Program-made: the position numbers and the translations under genes
The notes under the pieces: generated by a model
What the model was told of the DNA's origin: nothing
Databases searched by the model: none
Seen by the model: only the letters and a program-made list of their open reading frames with translations
Assembly (NCBI GenBank): GCA_047629195.1
Contig: JBLHWY010000012.1
Span: forward strand, 1 to 64,000
Reading direction: 5' to 3'
Source: UBA4582 sp047629195
GTDB lineage: Bacteria > Pseudomonadota > Gammaproteobacteria > Pseudomonadales > Azotimanducaceae
DNA length: 64,000 nucleotides
Part shown: one piece after another, positions 1-8,624 of the stretch
How positions within the stretch are numbered: position 1 is the first letter of the stretch
How the letters are laid out: every line of letters starts with the position of its first letter

Positions 1-1092
1 CGTTCATCGGAAAAGAACCAAGCGGAAAACTTGATGATCACTGACATGGTTCGCAATGATCTAAGCCGCATCGCAAGCAAAAATTCGGTTCAAGTTTTCA
101 ACCTCTTTCATGTCGATCAATATCCTACGGTGTGGCAAATGACATCGACGGTAACTGCAGAAAGTGAGGTGAGCACGCAGAATATTTTCAACGCATTATT
201 CCCCGGTGCCTCAATTACCGGCGCGCCTAAAAAAGCCAGTATGGACTACATTAACCAATACGAAACATCGCAACGTGAGATATACACGGGCGCGATTGGT
301 CTAATTGCGCCAGGTCGACAGGCGTTGTTTAATATTGCAATAAGGACTGCTTGGGCGAACAAACGAACGAATACCAGCCAATATGGCTCAGGCGGTGGCA
401 TTGTCTGGGGTTCTGATGCGCAAGATGAATATGCAGAACTCCTAACAAAAACTCAGATCCTGTTCAAACAGGAACCAGGCTTTGAGTTACTAGAGACGAT
501 GCGCTGGTCTCCCACCAAAGGTATTTACTTAATCGAGCGGCATCTTAATCGCCTGTCCGAGAGCGCAAGATATTTCGCTTTCACAATTGACTTGTCACTC
601 ATTCGACAAAAGTTGATGGAGACATTAAAAGACTTACCGCCCCAGCTACACAAGTTGCGCCTTCGTGTGGATAAGTTGGGCAACAGCAAGATCAATGCTG
701 AATTGCTGACAGTATCGGATAGCCCTCAACCCGTAACACTATCGAAAAACCCCGTGAGTTCCGATAGCGTTTCGCTTTATCACAAGACGACAAACCGATT
801 GCTATATAACCAGGCTGCTGAGTCAGTACCCGAGGGTGTTGAAGCTTTGTTATATAACACCAACGGATATGTAACGGAATCGGTCATCGCCAACATCATC
901 TATACAATGGACGGTCAACGTTATACACCACCTTTGAGCGATGGTTTGCTACCCGGCACATTACGTGAAGAGTTGCTCGCGAACGGGGAGGTCGCAGAGC
1001 GTTCTCTGCACCTTGATCAACTTGATTATATAGAAACCTTGACGCTGGTAAATGCATTACGGGGCTCGCGAACTGCAGAACTAGTTCGTTAG
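1..1092 (+). CDS. pabB: Aminodeoxychorismate synthase component I fused to 4-amino-4-deoxychorismate lyase (5' truncated by window edge)
   Basis: The frame is open from base 1, so the gene starts outside the window. The first part is the C-terminal half of a chorismate-binding enzyme: ENLMITDMVRNDL, then PGASITGAPKKASM, GAIGLIAPGRQALFNIAIRT and GGGIVWGSDAQDEYAE, all core PabB/TrpE signatures. From about residue 160 the chain becomes a fold-type IV PLP aminotransferase-like domain (FELLETMRW, YNTNGYVTESVIANI, DGLLPGTLREELL), as in PabC. Together they would convert chorismate to p-aminobenzoate for folate synthesis in the cytoplasm. PabB-PabC fusions are known in bacteria. SITGAPK favours PabB over TrpE, and the fused lyase settles it. 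Confidence 0.93.
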   Translation, partial: RSSEKNQAENLMITDMVRNDLSRIASKNSVQVFNLFHVDQYPTVWQMTSTVTAESEVSTQNIFNALFPGASITGAPKKASMDYINQYETSQREIYTGAIGLIAPGRQALFNIAIRTAWANKRTNTSQYGSGGGIVWGSDAQDEYAELLTKTQILFKQEPGFELLETMRWSPTKGIYLIERHLNRLSESARYFAFTIDLSLIRQKLMETLKDLPPQLHKLRLRVDKLGNSKINAELLTVSDSPQPVTLSKNPVSSDSVSLYHKTTNRLLYNQAAESVPEGVEALLYNTNGYVTESVIANIIYTMDGQRYTPPLSDGLLPGTLREELLANGEVAERSLHLDQLDYIETLTLVNALRGSRTAELVR

Positions 1093-1178
1093 ACGCTCAC
1101 TAGCTTGTGCGATACGAATTCAGAGCTTAACAAAGCTTTGTGATAGTGTCTTCGAACTAAAAACAAAAGGAAACCTCA

Positions 1179-1991
1179 ATGCCCCAAATATTCGACATCG
1201 AAACAACTGATTATTCCCGATTCGTATTCACTCGAAATGATCGAGTTTTAACCGCTACCATCACTTCAGATCACCCAGTTAACGGTGTGGACGAAGCAAT
1301 GCATGATGAATTGGCACGTATTTTTAACGATCTTCAAAGAGACTCGGAAAGCGACATCATCATATTAACAGGTCGCGGACGCGCATTTTGTGCGGGTGGA
1401 GATTTCGATTGGTTCGACGAGCAAATTGCAGATCCGAGCAGGTTTCGTGAAATAGCATGGGATGCTAAACGCATCGTTTCGTCTTTGCTAGAGATGGAAA
1501 AACCCATCATATGTAAACTCAACGGCGCAGCTGCAGGGCTAGGCGCGACCATTGCATTACTCTGCGATATTATCATTGCAGATGAGACAGCAAAAATCGG
1601 CGACCCGCACGTCAAAGTCGGCTTAGTTGCCGGTGACGGTGGCGCTCTAATCTGGCCACAGCTCATTGGTTATGCGAAAGCAAAGGAACTGCTCATGACC
1701 GGAGATCTACTGACTGCTGTTGAAGCGAAGGAATTAGGACTCATCAATTACGCTCTACCTGCCGATGCGCTCGATGAAAAAGTTCAAGAGATTGTCACAA
1801 AGCTGATGGGAAATCCAAGATGGGCCGTTCGCTGGACCAAGACGGTTGCCAACATCCCACTTCGCGCACTTGCTGCACAAGTCATGGATGCAGCTGTCGC
1901 CTGGGAAAGTGTTTCAAATTTTCATTCAGACCGCAAAGAAGCAGTTGATGCCTTTAGGGAAAAGCGTGAACCAAAACTAACAGGAGAGTAA
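1179..1991 (+). CDS. Enoyl-CoA hydratase/isomerase (crotonase) family protein lacking both catalytic glutamates
   Basis: A 270-residue crotonase-fold protein that should bind an acyl-CoA in the cytoplasm. FCAGGD at residues 70-75 gives one oxyanion-hole segment and NGAAAGLGAT at about 115-124 the other. In true hydratases the second motif reads GGGCE and is followed by a QPE motif, giving two catalytic glutamates. Here those positions are Thr124 and His144 (GDPHVKVG), so simple 2-enoyl-CoA hydration is doubtful; isomerase, hydrolase or another crotonase chemistry is possible. An aaaggaaacc Shine-Dalgarno precedes the ATG. An acyl-CoA dehydrogenase starts 8 bp after its stop, so the two likely share an operon and a pathway. 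Confidence 0.88.
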   Translation: MPQIFDIETTDYSRFVFTRNDRVLTATITSDHPVNGVDEAMHDELARIFNDLQRDSESDIIILTGRGRAFCAGGDFDWFDEQIADPSRFREIAWDAKRIVSSLLEMEKPIICKLNGAAAGLGATIALLCDIIIADETAKIGDPHVKVGLVAGDGGALIWPQLIGYAKAKELLMTGDLLTAVEAKELGLINYALPADALDEKVQEIVTKLMGNPRWAVRWTKTVANIPLRALAAQVMDAAVAWESVSNFHSDRKEAVDAFREKREPKLTGE

Positions 1992-1998
1992 CTAACCG

Positions 1999-3159
1999 AT
2001 GGAATCATTTGCCCCAGAACCAGAACATATCACGCAAATTCGATCACAGCTGCAACGGTTTATCGCAGAGAAAGCCCCGCGTGAAAAGCGGCGGGAATGG
2101 GACCGAAGCCATAATTGGCCACGAGACCTGTTTCAGGAAATCGCAGATATGGGTTATATCGGATTAACGATTTCACCAGAGTTTGGCGGTGTCGGCCAAG
2201 ACCTTGTCGCAGCCGTAGCTGTCATTGAAGAGCTTTCACAGGCAGGTGCATTCATCGCAGGGCCGTATATACATGCTGCATTTTATGGTGGCATGAATAT
2301 TTCAGAAAATGGATCGAGCGCACAAAAAGAAACTTTACTGCCCCGTATCGCCAAAGGAGAGTTGTTACTTTGTTACGGCTTATCAGAACCAGATGTCGGC
2401 GGCGACCTAGCAAATGTTAAAACCACTGCGCGAAAAAAAGGTGATAAAATAATTGTTAATGGATCAAAACGGTGGTGTACCGGCGCAGACTGGTCAGACT
2501 ACATCTACTGTCTGGTGCGTTCAGGCCCAGAGGAAGAAAAACATAAAAATTTGTCTTTCCTACTCATTCCAACTAACGCACCCGGTGTCTCGATGCAACC
2601 TATCGAACACAGCAACCTGCGATATACAGCATCAATGGATGTCTATTTCGATGACGTCTGCGTCGAAGAGGACGCGATCGTTGGCGGCGAGCAGATGTGG
2701 AACCAGGGCTGGAAATTATTGGCAGGTCGCGCGCTCGATGTAGAGAAAATAGAAATCACGGCGGTCGCTTACGGCATCGCACGCGCCGCCGTTGAAGAAG
2801 CCTGGCAGTATGCGCAGGAGCGCGAACAATTTGGCAAACCCATTGCCCAACATCAAGCAATACGCCATAAACTGGTGAGCGCCCGAACAAAACTACAAGC
2901 CGCGCGCCATATGCTTTACCACGGTGCATGGCTTGCAGATCAAGGATTACCTTGTGCCGTAGAAACGTCTATGGCAAAGCTGTTTGTTGCAGATACGGGA
3001 GTTGAAATCGCCCTCGCCTGCCAGCAAGTCATGGGTGCCTACGCACTATCCGATGACTACGATATGAACAGACACGTAAGAGACTTGTTGGGAATGCCGA
3101 TTGTCGGTGGATCTTCGGATATGCAAAAAAACAATCTGGCGAGAATGTTGAAACTTTAA
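1999..3159 (+). CDS. Acyl-CoA dehydrogenase family protein
   Basis: A 386-residue flavin-dependent acyl-CoA dehydrogenase of ordinary length. Recognisable blocks are LSEPDVGGDLANVKT (FAD/substrate loop, about 132-146), NGSKRWCTGADWSDY (about 155-169), the AREQFGKPIAQHQAI-type block (YAQEREQFGKPIAQHQ) and a C-terminal GGSSDMQKNNLARML. The position of the MCAD-type catalytic Glu is Gly here, as in several branched-chain and steroid-type dehydrogenases that place the base elsewhere. It follows the crotonase-like gene with only 7 bp between them. The substrate cannot be told from sequence. Confidence 0.9.
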   Translation: MESFAPEPEHITQIRSQLQRFIAEKAPREKRREWDRSHNWPRDLFQEIADMGYIGLTISPEFGGVGQDLVAAVAVIEELSQAGAFIAGPYIHAAFYGGMNISENGSSAQKETLLPRIAKGELLLCYGLSEPDVGGDLANVKTTARKKGDKIIVNGSKRWCTGADWSDYIYCLVRSGPEEEKHKNLSFLLIPTNAPGVSMQPIEHSNLRYTASMDVYFDDVCVEEDAIVGGEQMWNQGWKLLAGRALDVEKIEITAVAYGIARAAVEEAWQYAQEREQFGKPIAQHQAIRHKLVSARTKLQAARHMLYHGAWLADQGLPCAVETSMAKLFVADTGVEIALACQQVMGAYALSDDYDMNRHVRDLLGMPIVGGSSDMQKNNLARMLKL

Positions 3160-3258
3160 CGTCTAATACAAAGGCGCGCATTGGTTCTGGTGATTCATTA
3201 TAATTCTGGGTAGGGCGATACGAAAGCTAGCCTGATTGTAATTGAGTTAACTGTCTCA

Positions 3259-3879
3259 CTATGGGTGAGCGGAGATAAATGCGGGTAGCAGATTGCACCG
3301 ATCAGCGACAGCCTGAAGCAAGGGGTAATTGGTCATATCCATTTTGATACGATTAGCATTGTAAACTTGCGGGACTAGGCAAACATCCGCAAAACTAACA
3401 GCTTCTCCGCAGCTGTATTTAGCACCGGGCGATTCATTAAGGATAGTTTCATAGGCTCGTAAACCTGCCTTGATCCAATGCTGACTCCATTGCCCTACTG
3501 CCGCTTCATCAACTGCCAACACTGAACTAAGGTAATGGCGAACTCGCAAATTTGCGATTGGATGAATATCACTTGCCACTAGCGCTGCTAATCCGCGCAC
3601 CTTCGCCCGATCTATTGCAGTAGTAGGCAATAGCGCCGGTGCCGGATACATTTCTTCAAGGTACTCGCAAATAGCCAGCGACTGCCTGATCTTCGTACCC
3701 TCTTTAGTTTCCAAAGTCGGCACCAATCCTTGTGGATTTATTGAAATGTAATCTGTCGAAGATTGCTCATTAGCGAGTAGATTTACTGGAATAGGAGTAT
3801 ATTCAATCGACTTCAGGTAAAGAGTAATGCGCACTCTGTATGCTGCAGAAGACCGGGGGTAGTCGTAGAGCTTCATCAT
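3259..3879 (-). CDS. maiA: Maleylacetoacetate isomerase
   Basis: A 206-residue zeta-class glutathione S-transferase. The N-terminal thioredoxin-like domain carries YPRSSAAYRVRI (the SSxxxRVRI glutathione-site signature) and PQGLVPTL. The C-terminal helical domain has SDIHPIANLRVRHYL and FADVCLVPQVYNANR, both typical of MaiA. It isomerises maleylacetoacetate to fumarylacetoacetate in tyrosine/homogentisate breakdown. The ATG at 3879 is preferred over an upstream TTG because a GAGG lies about 9 nt upstream, within the end of fahA. It is the last gene of the hppD-VOC-fahA-maiA run. Confidence 0.93.
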   Translation of the reverse strand: MMKLYDYPRSSAAYRVRITLYLKSIEYTPIPVNLLANEQSSTDYISINPQGLVPTLETKEGTKIRQSLAICEYLEEMYPAPALLPTTAIDRAKVRGLAALVASDIHPIANLRVRHYLSSVLAVDEAAVGQWSQHWIKAGLRAYETILNESPGAKYSCGEAVSFADVCLVPQVYNANRIKMDMTNYPLLQAVADRCNLLPAFISAHP

Positions 3880-3885
3880 TGTCAA

Positions 3886-5190
3886 TCACCTCTTCATTGC
3901 GGGCTCTACAGTACCGATCACTTCACCAAAGCCTATGCCAACAGCGCCTGCTCGATCACAACGAGCATTCATGATGACAGTGTCGCCATCGTGGAGAAAC
4001 GATCGCTCTTCTCCGTTTTTTAGTTTTAGTGGCGAGGTACCACCTTCAGTAATTTCAATTAAGGCTGCCTGACTACCCGCTTCTTGACCTGACATTGTGC
4101 CACTACCCAGTAAATCGCCGGAGCGCATATTGCAGCCATTAACCGTATGGTGTGTCAGCATTTGGGCCATGGTCCAGTAAGAGTCAGTGAAATTACTGAC
4201 CGATAATCGTTCTGGAGCAAGATCCATATCTTTCATTTTTTGAGTCTGAAGAAAAACTTCTAACTGCATATCTACCGCACCCAATGCGGCGTTCTCGTCA
4301 GAACTCAGGTAGGCAAGCGGGGCTGGTCTGCCTCTGCCTCGCTGAAATGGTGCTCGAAATGGCACTAACGCTTCCATCGTTACGATCCAGGGAGAAATTG
4401 TTGAGGCAAAGTTCTTTGCTAGAAATGGCCCTAGCGGCTGATATTCCCAGGCTTGAATGTCCCGAGCAGACCAATCGTTGAGCAGGCACAAACCAAAGAT
4501 GTGGTTTTCTGCGTCGCCAATAGCTACGGCTTGACCCAATTCATTCGATGATCCTACAAAGATGCCAACTTCTAATTCATAGTCAAGACGTCGGCAGGGT
4601 TCCAACACCGGTTCATCCTGATCTGGCAGCTTTAGCTGTCCCGCTGGCCGTTGGATACGCTGACCTGAAACACCGATAGAGGAACTTCTGCCGTGGTAAC
4701 CAATGGGCACCCATTCATAATTGGGTAGCAAAGGGTTATCGGGGCGAAACAGTTTACCAATGTTGGTTGCGTGATGAATAGAAGTGTAGAAGTCGGTATA
4801 GTCGCCAATGTTAGCAGGCAATGTATATTCGACCTCAGCTAACAGAATCAGGCAGGGTTGAATAGCAGACGCATGTTCAGAGTCCATTGCTAATAGTCGC
4901 GAAATATCGGCGCGCAACACCGACCATTCTGAAGCACCCAATGCCATAAAAGCATTAAGTGTTGATGACAGACACGCATCTAATGCCACGGAAGACAGTA
5001 CGCCGGTTTCCTTAAGTGCGGTCAGATCGAGCGCAAAATCACCAATGGCAACAGCAACTCGAAACTCTTCTTGCGAGTTCGCTCGGCGCAGCACCGCAAA
5101 GGGTAAATTCTGAATGGGAAAATTCGCACCTGACTGATTGGCAGACTCGATATAGCTACGCAGGTTTACATCGTGGGTATGGTTAATCAA
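3886..5190 (-). CDS. fahA: Fumarylacetoacetase
   Basis: A 434-residue two-domain fumarylacetoacetase, the usual length. It hydrolyses fumarylacetoacetate to fumarate and acetoacetate. Diagnostic stretches include IGDYTDFYTSIHHATNIG (catalytic His and metal site), GYHGRSSSI, DYELEVGIFVG (metal-binding acidic residues), LLNDWSARDIQAWEYQPLG, and MRSGDLLGSGTMSG. The start is TTG at 5190, preceded 8 nt upstream by a full AGGAGG, so the unusual initiation codon is well supported. It lies 9 bp after the VOC gene and its stop is followed at once by maiA. Confidence 0.95.
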   Translation of the reverse strand: MINHTHDVNLRSYIESANQSGANFPIQNLPFAVLRRANSQEEFRVAVAIGDFALDLTALKETGVLSSVALDACLSSTLNAFMALGASEWSVLRADISRLLAMDSEHASAIQPCLILLAEVEYTLPANIGDYTDFYTSIHHATNIGKLFRPDNPLLPNYEWVPIGYHGRSSSIGVSGQRIQRPAGQLKLPDQDEPVLEPCRRLDYELEVGIFVGSSNELGQAVAIGDAENHIFGLCLLNDWSARDIQAWEYQPLGPFLAKNFASTISPWIVTMEALVPFRAPFQRGRGRPAPLAYLSSDENAALGAVDMQLEVFLQTQKMKDMDLAPERLSVSNFTDSYWTMAQMLTHHTVNGCNMRSGDLLGSGTMSGQEAGSQAALIEITEGGTSPLKLKNGEERSFLHDGDTVIMNARCDRAGAVGIGFGEVIGTVEPAMKR

Positions 5191-5199
5191 AACGCCCTC

Positions 5200-5724
5200 C
5201 TAAGTTAGCTCATGAAGCCAACTGGCGTGTCCAGGTGCTTTTTTAGTCTGGGACCATTCGTCAAGCATTGCATCCGCAACGCTCTTTAATTCGGCTAGCT
5301 GTTCCTCGGTACCTTTGTTAGCAGCCAACTCGAGCCGATGACCATTGGGATCAAAGAAATAGATTGAATCAAAAATACCATGATTGGTTGGACCCAAAAC
5401 CTCTATACCTCTCGACTCCAGCTTTGCTTTGGCGGCCGTAAGCTCTTCATAGGTTTCAACTTCGAATGCAATGTGCTGCACCCATTCTGGCGTATTCTGG
5501 TCACGGTCCATTTTAGGCGCATTTGGTAATTCAAAAAAGGCTAATACATTACCCATGCCAGCATCGAGAAAGACATGCATATAAGGATCTGGAGCTCCCG
5601 TTGATGGTACCTTGTCTTCCGCTATCGCGAGCTTAAATTCCATAGACAAAACATCGCGATAGAAATTTACCGTCTCTTTTGCATCATTACATCGGTAAGC
5701 AACGTGATGAATCCGTTTTAACAT
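5200..5724 (-). CDS. VOC (glyoxalase/bleomycin-resistance/extradiol dioxygenase) superfamily metalloprotein
   Basis: A 174-residue protein with two VOC half-modules: IHHVAYRCNDAKETVNFYRD at the start and QHIAFEVETYEEL in the second half, then FFDPNGHRLELAA. The His/His/Glu set fits a single metal centre. The ATG overlaps the hppD stop (TGATG), so it is translationally coupled to 4-hydroxyphenylpyruvate dioxygenase. It sits between hppD and fahA, where one expects the homogentisate-opening step, yet it does not resemble cupin-type HmgA. It may be an accessory enzyme, a glyoxalase, or an alternative ring-cleaving dioxygenase. The last is inference from position only. Confidence 0.85.
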   Translation of the reverse strand: MLKRIHHVAYRCNDAKETVNFYRDVLSMEFKLAIAEDKVPSTGAPDPYMHVFLDAGMGNVLAFFELPNAPKMDRDQNTPEWVQHIAFEVETYEELTAAKAKLESRGIEVLGPTNHGIFDSIYFFDPNGHRLELAANKGTEEQLAELKSVADAMLDEWSQTKKAPGHASWLHELT

Positions 5725-6818
5725 CACGCGCTTGCCTCCCGTATTGTATCTACTGACTCTTCCAAAGTTCCGCGAGCCATTTGGTCGCGTTCCATAGACT
5801 GGAACAGTGCTTTAAAATTTCCTTCACCGAAGCCGTCGTCTCCTTTGCGCTCAATGAATTCAAAAAAGATTGGCCCTACCATCGTCTCAGAAAAGATTTG
5901 CAACAGCAGCTTACTTTCACCGCCCTCTACGCTACCGTCTAACAAAATACCGCGTTTTTTAAGTTCTTCAACAGATTCACCGTGACCAGGCAACCGCTCT
6001 TCTAACATCTCATAGTAAGATGCTGGTGGTGGTTTCATAAGCTGTACTCCCTGTTCGATTAACCGGTCCATTACCTTCGGTAGGTCTTCACAGGAAAATG
6101 CAATATGCTGTATACCCTCACCGTTATACTGCAGCAAATACTCTTCGATTTGTCCTTCACCAGTCCCACGCCCTTCTTCATTCAAAGGAATTCGTATTTT
6201 ATTATCAGGTGCTGTCATCGCACGAGATAGCAGGCCGGTCTGCTCACCTTGAATGTCAAAATTACGGATCTCTCGGAAGTCAAAATACTTCTGATAAAAG
6301 TTAGCCCAGTAATCCATACGACCTCGGTAAACATTGTGCGTCAAGTGATCAATCACTTCCAAGCCCAATCCCTCAGGGTATGGATCTACACCATCGAGGT
6401 AATTGAAATCTATGTCGTAGATGCTTGAACCACGTTCGTAACGGTCAATCAAATACAGCGGCGCACCACCAATACCTCTGATGGCGGGTAATCGAAGTTC
6501 CATAGGACCTGTGGGGATATCAATTGGCTGAGCACCCATCTCAATCGCCCGATCATATGCCTGTTGTGCATCTTTAACTCTAAATGCAAGACCACTTGCG
6601 CAGGGTCCGTGTTCCTCTGCGTGATAATAACCAGCACTCTTGGGCTCATAATTAACAATAAAGTTCACATCACCCTGACGCCAAAGATGCACCGCCTTGG
6701 ATCGATGGGTCGCGACATGTTTAAACCCAAGCATTTCGAAAACCGGCTCAAGCTTGCCAGTCTCCTGTGCTGAAAATTCTACAAATTCAAATCCATCGAG
6801 TCCCATCGGGTTGTTCAT
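5724..6818 (-). CDS. hppD: 4-hydroxyphenylpyruvate dioxygenase
   Basis: A 364-residue HPPD of normal length, converting 4-hydroxyphenylpyruvate to homogentisate with Fe(II) and O2. The metal ligands are visible: His in IDHLTHNVYRGRM, His in IQHIAFSCEDLP and Glu in PIFFEFIERKGDDGFGEGN. The C-terminal GNFKALFQSMERDQ is a hallmark of the family. A GGAG lies 6-7 nt upstream of the ATG. It is the first gene of a minus-strand operon (VOC, fahA, maiA) and is divergent from an Lrp/AsnC regulator across about 180 bp, the likely control point. Confidence 0.96.
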   Translation of the reverse strand: MNNPMGLDGFEFVEFSAQETGKLEPVFEMLGFKHVATHRSKAVHLWRQGDVNFIVNYEPKSAGYYHAEEHGPCASGLAFRVKDAQQAYDRAIEMGAQPIDIPTGPMELRLPAIRGIGGAPLYLIDRYERGSSIYDIDFNYLDGVDPYPEGLGLEVIDHLTHNVYRGRMDYWANFYQKYFDFREIRNFDIQGEQTGLLSRAMTAPDNKIRIPLNEEGRGTGEGQIEEYLLQYNGEGIQHIAFSCEDLPKVMDRLIEQGVQLMKPPPASYYEMLEERLPGHGESVEELKKRGILLDGSVEGGESKLLLQIFSETMVGPIFFEFIERKGDDGFGEGNFKALFQSMERDQMARGTLEESVDTIREASA

Positions 6819-7001
6819 CTCAATTCTCCAGTTTGTCTATTCGCCTATCAGGCTTAATAGAGGACGACTTAGTTTCGGTGAGACAAATCTTAGCCCAAGC
6901 TCAGTGGAATATTTCGGCGCATTTTCTGATATTTGGCAGTTAATTGGTGAATATATTCTATTTAGTGGAATTTATTAGTATTTTATTCCAACATGTAGCT
7001 T
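6819..7001. promoter_or_regulatory. Divergent hppD / asnC-type regulator promoter region
   Basis: This 183-bp AT-rich gap should contain the promoters of both the homogentisate operon and the Lrp/AsnC gene. It holds a perfect 10-bp palindrome GAATATATTC at 6949-6958 and recurring TGGAAT elements (near 6905 and 6967, with an inverted copy near 6985). Several spaced, AT-rich imperfect palindromes are what Lrp/AsnC proteins usually bind. Assignment to the adjacent regulator is inference from the divergent layout. Confidence 0.4.
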
Positions 7002-7463
7002 ATGGATAGAATTGAACAGCAAATTTTGCATTCATTACAGGCAGACGGTCGGTTACCTAACGTGCAGCTTGCAGAGCTTGTGGGTCTGTCAGAGTCACCT
7101 ACTTTTCGGCGGGTTAAGCTACTCGAACAATCTGGCATTATTCGAAAATATGTCGCCTTGTTGGACCAGCGTAAACTAGGGCTACAAGTCACTGCTTATG
7201 TCAGCGTTAGAATGGAGCGGCAACCGGATGAAGAACAACACGGTTTCCATCAATGTGTTGCCGAAGAGCCGCACATCATCGAATGCCACGCCATGAGCGG
7301 GGCATATGACTTCCTTATGAAAGTTGTCGCTCGAGATATGGATCACTTTGCTGAACTTTGCATGCAGGACATTCTCAAGTACCCAGGTGTTCAACATGTG
7401 GAGTCTTCCTTTAGCTTGAAGCCGATCAAGCACTCTCATGCGCTACCGGTAAACTCTGCTTAA
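7002..7463 (+). CDS. Lrp/AsnC family transcriptional regulator
   Basis: A 153-residue regulator. The N-terminal winged helix-turn-helix covers about residues 1-60 (LQADGRLPNVQLAELVGLSE, then RRVKLLEQSGIIRKY). The C-terminal RAM ligand/oligomerisation domain has HIIECHAMSGAYDFLMKV and ILKYPGVQHVESSFSLKPIK. It is divergent from hppD, so it probably senses tyrosine or a related aromatic amino acid and controls the homogentisate operon; this is inferred from position. Confidence 0.92.
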   Translation: MDRIEQQILHSLQADGRLPNVQLAELVGLSESPTFRRVKLLEQSGIIRKYVALLDQRKLGLQVTAYVSVRMERQPDEEQHGFHQCVAEEPHIIECHAMSGAYDFLMKVVARDMDHFAELCMQDILKYPGVQHVESSFSLKPIKHSHALPVNSA

Positions 7464-7480
7464 AATAGAAGACATTGCAG

Positions 7481-7508
7481 GCAGAGAGACAGTGTCTAGT
7501 CTCTGTGC
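7481..7508 (+). terminator. Possible stem-loop after the asnC-type gene
   Basis: GCAGAGAGAC and GTCTCTGTGC form a 10-bp arm pair with one mismatch around an 8-nt loop, starting 18 nt after the regulator's stop codon. No clear T-run follows, so it is at best a weak or factor-assisted terminator. Confidence 0.3.
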
Positions 7509-7767
7509 AAGCTTTACTTCTGAACAACATGAGTCGAACGCTTCGAAAATGTCGAGTACTTTTACACATCCTAAACTCTGTTCTTTTACAAAACCTTAAC
7601 TCATTGATAGGTATATGCTTAATTTTTCTGGCGCAATTTTGCACTTCCTTAAAAGATATTCTTCACGCACGGCTTTCCTGAAACCAATAACAAGCAAACA
7701 CCTTGCCTGCAACAACAAGCCCTGGGTAGACCCTATCAATCAAACGCCTGTCATTGAGATCACAATA

Positions 7768-8416
7768 ATGAATAAGAAAGTAATACTGTAAAGCATCGTC
7801 AGCATCAACTCTAGTTGGCCCAACTCAGCTAACACCAACTTATGCAAGCCAGAACGATGATTACCAAGCTTACGTTACCAATGACAACCTAACCATTATT
7901 GGTGGTTCAGCCGTCCCTTCGATTGTCAGGCTGTGCGGCGATACACAACTCAACCCATATCAATGACGGTTGTTACAGCAACGGTAAAAGCTGGATTGGA
8001 GTAACAGCAAAATCATCGCTAACAATCGATTTGGGGTCAATCCAATACATAAGCTAGATCACTTTGGACGGGATCGCCTTGGCAACTTTAGTGGCCGTCG
8101 TTCGAGTTCATTTACGATTGAATACGCATTAGTAAACTGTGTTTTCGCTGATGGCAATTCTGTAAATGAATTAACAGGCTACACAACATTCATTTCTGGT
8201 AACGTCGCAGTATTAAACACTCGAGACTCTGTATTGGTTGATCTACAAGCCAGTGTAGTCGCTGCAAAATTTAACAAAATCACATTTGTGAACAGCGGCG
8301 ACGCCATTGACGAAGTAGAAGTGTTCGGAGTAACCGAGCCCACCAGCTGGTTGCTTTTGATGCGAGGTTTAGCTGGCACTGCGGCAACTCGTAATAAGCG
8401 CCTTCACTCGCATTGA
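7768..8416 (+). pseudogene. Decayed PEP-CTERM-sorted discoidin-like secreted protein
   Basis: Joining frames reconstructs one secreted protein. It begins ATG AAT AAG AAA (7768, signal-peptide start), is stopped by TAA at 7789, resumes in frame 2 (LTPTYASQNDDYQAYVTNDN...), meets TGA at 7964, and continues in frame 3 as DGCYSNGKSWIGVTAKSSL and LTIDLGSIQYIS to a TAG. It then continues in frame 2 as HFGRDRLGNFSGRRSSSFTI. The end reads VTEPTSWLLLMRGLAG followed by Arg/Lys/His-rich residues, a degenerate PEP-CTERM tripartite sorting tail. The middle matches the discoidin-like layout seen in PEP-CTERM proteins (IDLG, then FGRDRLG). At least three frame changes and internal stops make it non-functional. 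Confidence 0.82.
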
Positions 8417-8491
8417 GATAATTTATTGCACACACTCTGAAACATAATTGATAGAACTCACCAACACAGACCCCGTTCCAGCCAAGAATTG

Positions 8492-8517
8492 AACAGTGGC
8501 CCTAATGGGCCACTGTT
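8492..8517 (+). terminator. Strong hairpin terminator-like structure downstream of the PEP-CTERM pseudogene
   Basis: AACAGTGGCCC, a TAAT loop and GGGCCACTGTT form a perfect 11-bp stem with a tetraloop. It lies 75 bp after the pseudogene stop and about 50 bp before the liuR control region. The following bases (atctattta) are only mildly T-rich. It probably terminated the ancestral PEP-CTERM transcript and now insulates liuR. Confidence 0.65.
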
Positions 8518-8566
8518 ATCTATTTACCCCCTCCTGCGACTAGCCGTACCCTTTAGGAGTTGTTGC

Positions 8567-8582
8567 TTTACGTTAACGTAAA
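8567..8582. promoter_or_regulatory. LiuR-type operator: perfect 16-bp palindrome TTTACGTTAACGTAAA
   Basis: The 16-mer is exactly self-complementary and lies 42 bp upstream of the liuR ATG. A further overlapping half element, AACGTTAA, begins at 8581. Dyads of this kind are what MerR-family proteins recognise, and palindromes with TTACGT half-sites are associated with LiuR regulons of proteobacteria. Autoregulation plus control of the downstream liuABD genes is the natural reading. Confidence 0.7.
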
Positions 8583-8624
8583 CGTTAATCTGGCGCTTGG
8601 CATAAATTACTGATTAGCTAACCG

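Noticed and set aside
2453..2743. 96-residue plus-strand frame inside the first acyl-CoA dehydrogenase
   Set aside because: Entirely within a well-supported gene in another frame.
7475..7681. Small plus-strand open frame after the AsnC-type gene
   Set aside because: No ribosome site, no recognisable composition or motif, and it covers a hairpin; probably chance.
8590..8620. Sigma-54 promoter (TGGC-N-TGC) near liuR
   Set aside because: TTGGCATAAATTACTG has the GG element but no properly spaced GC element.
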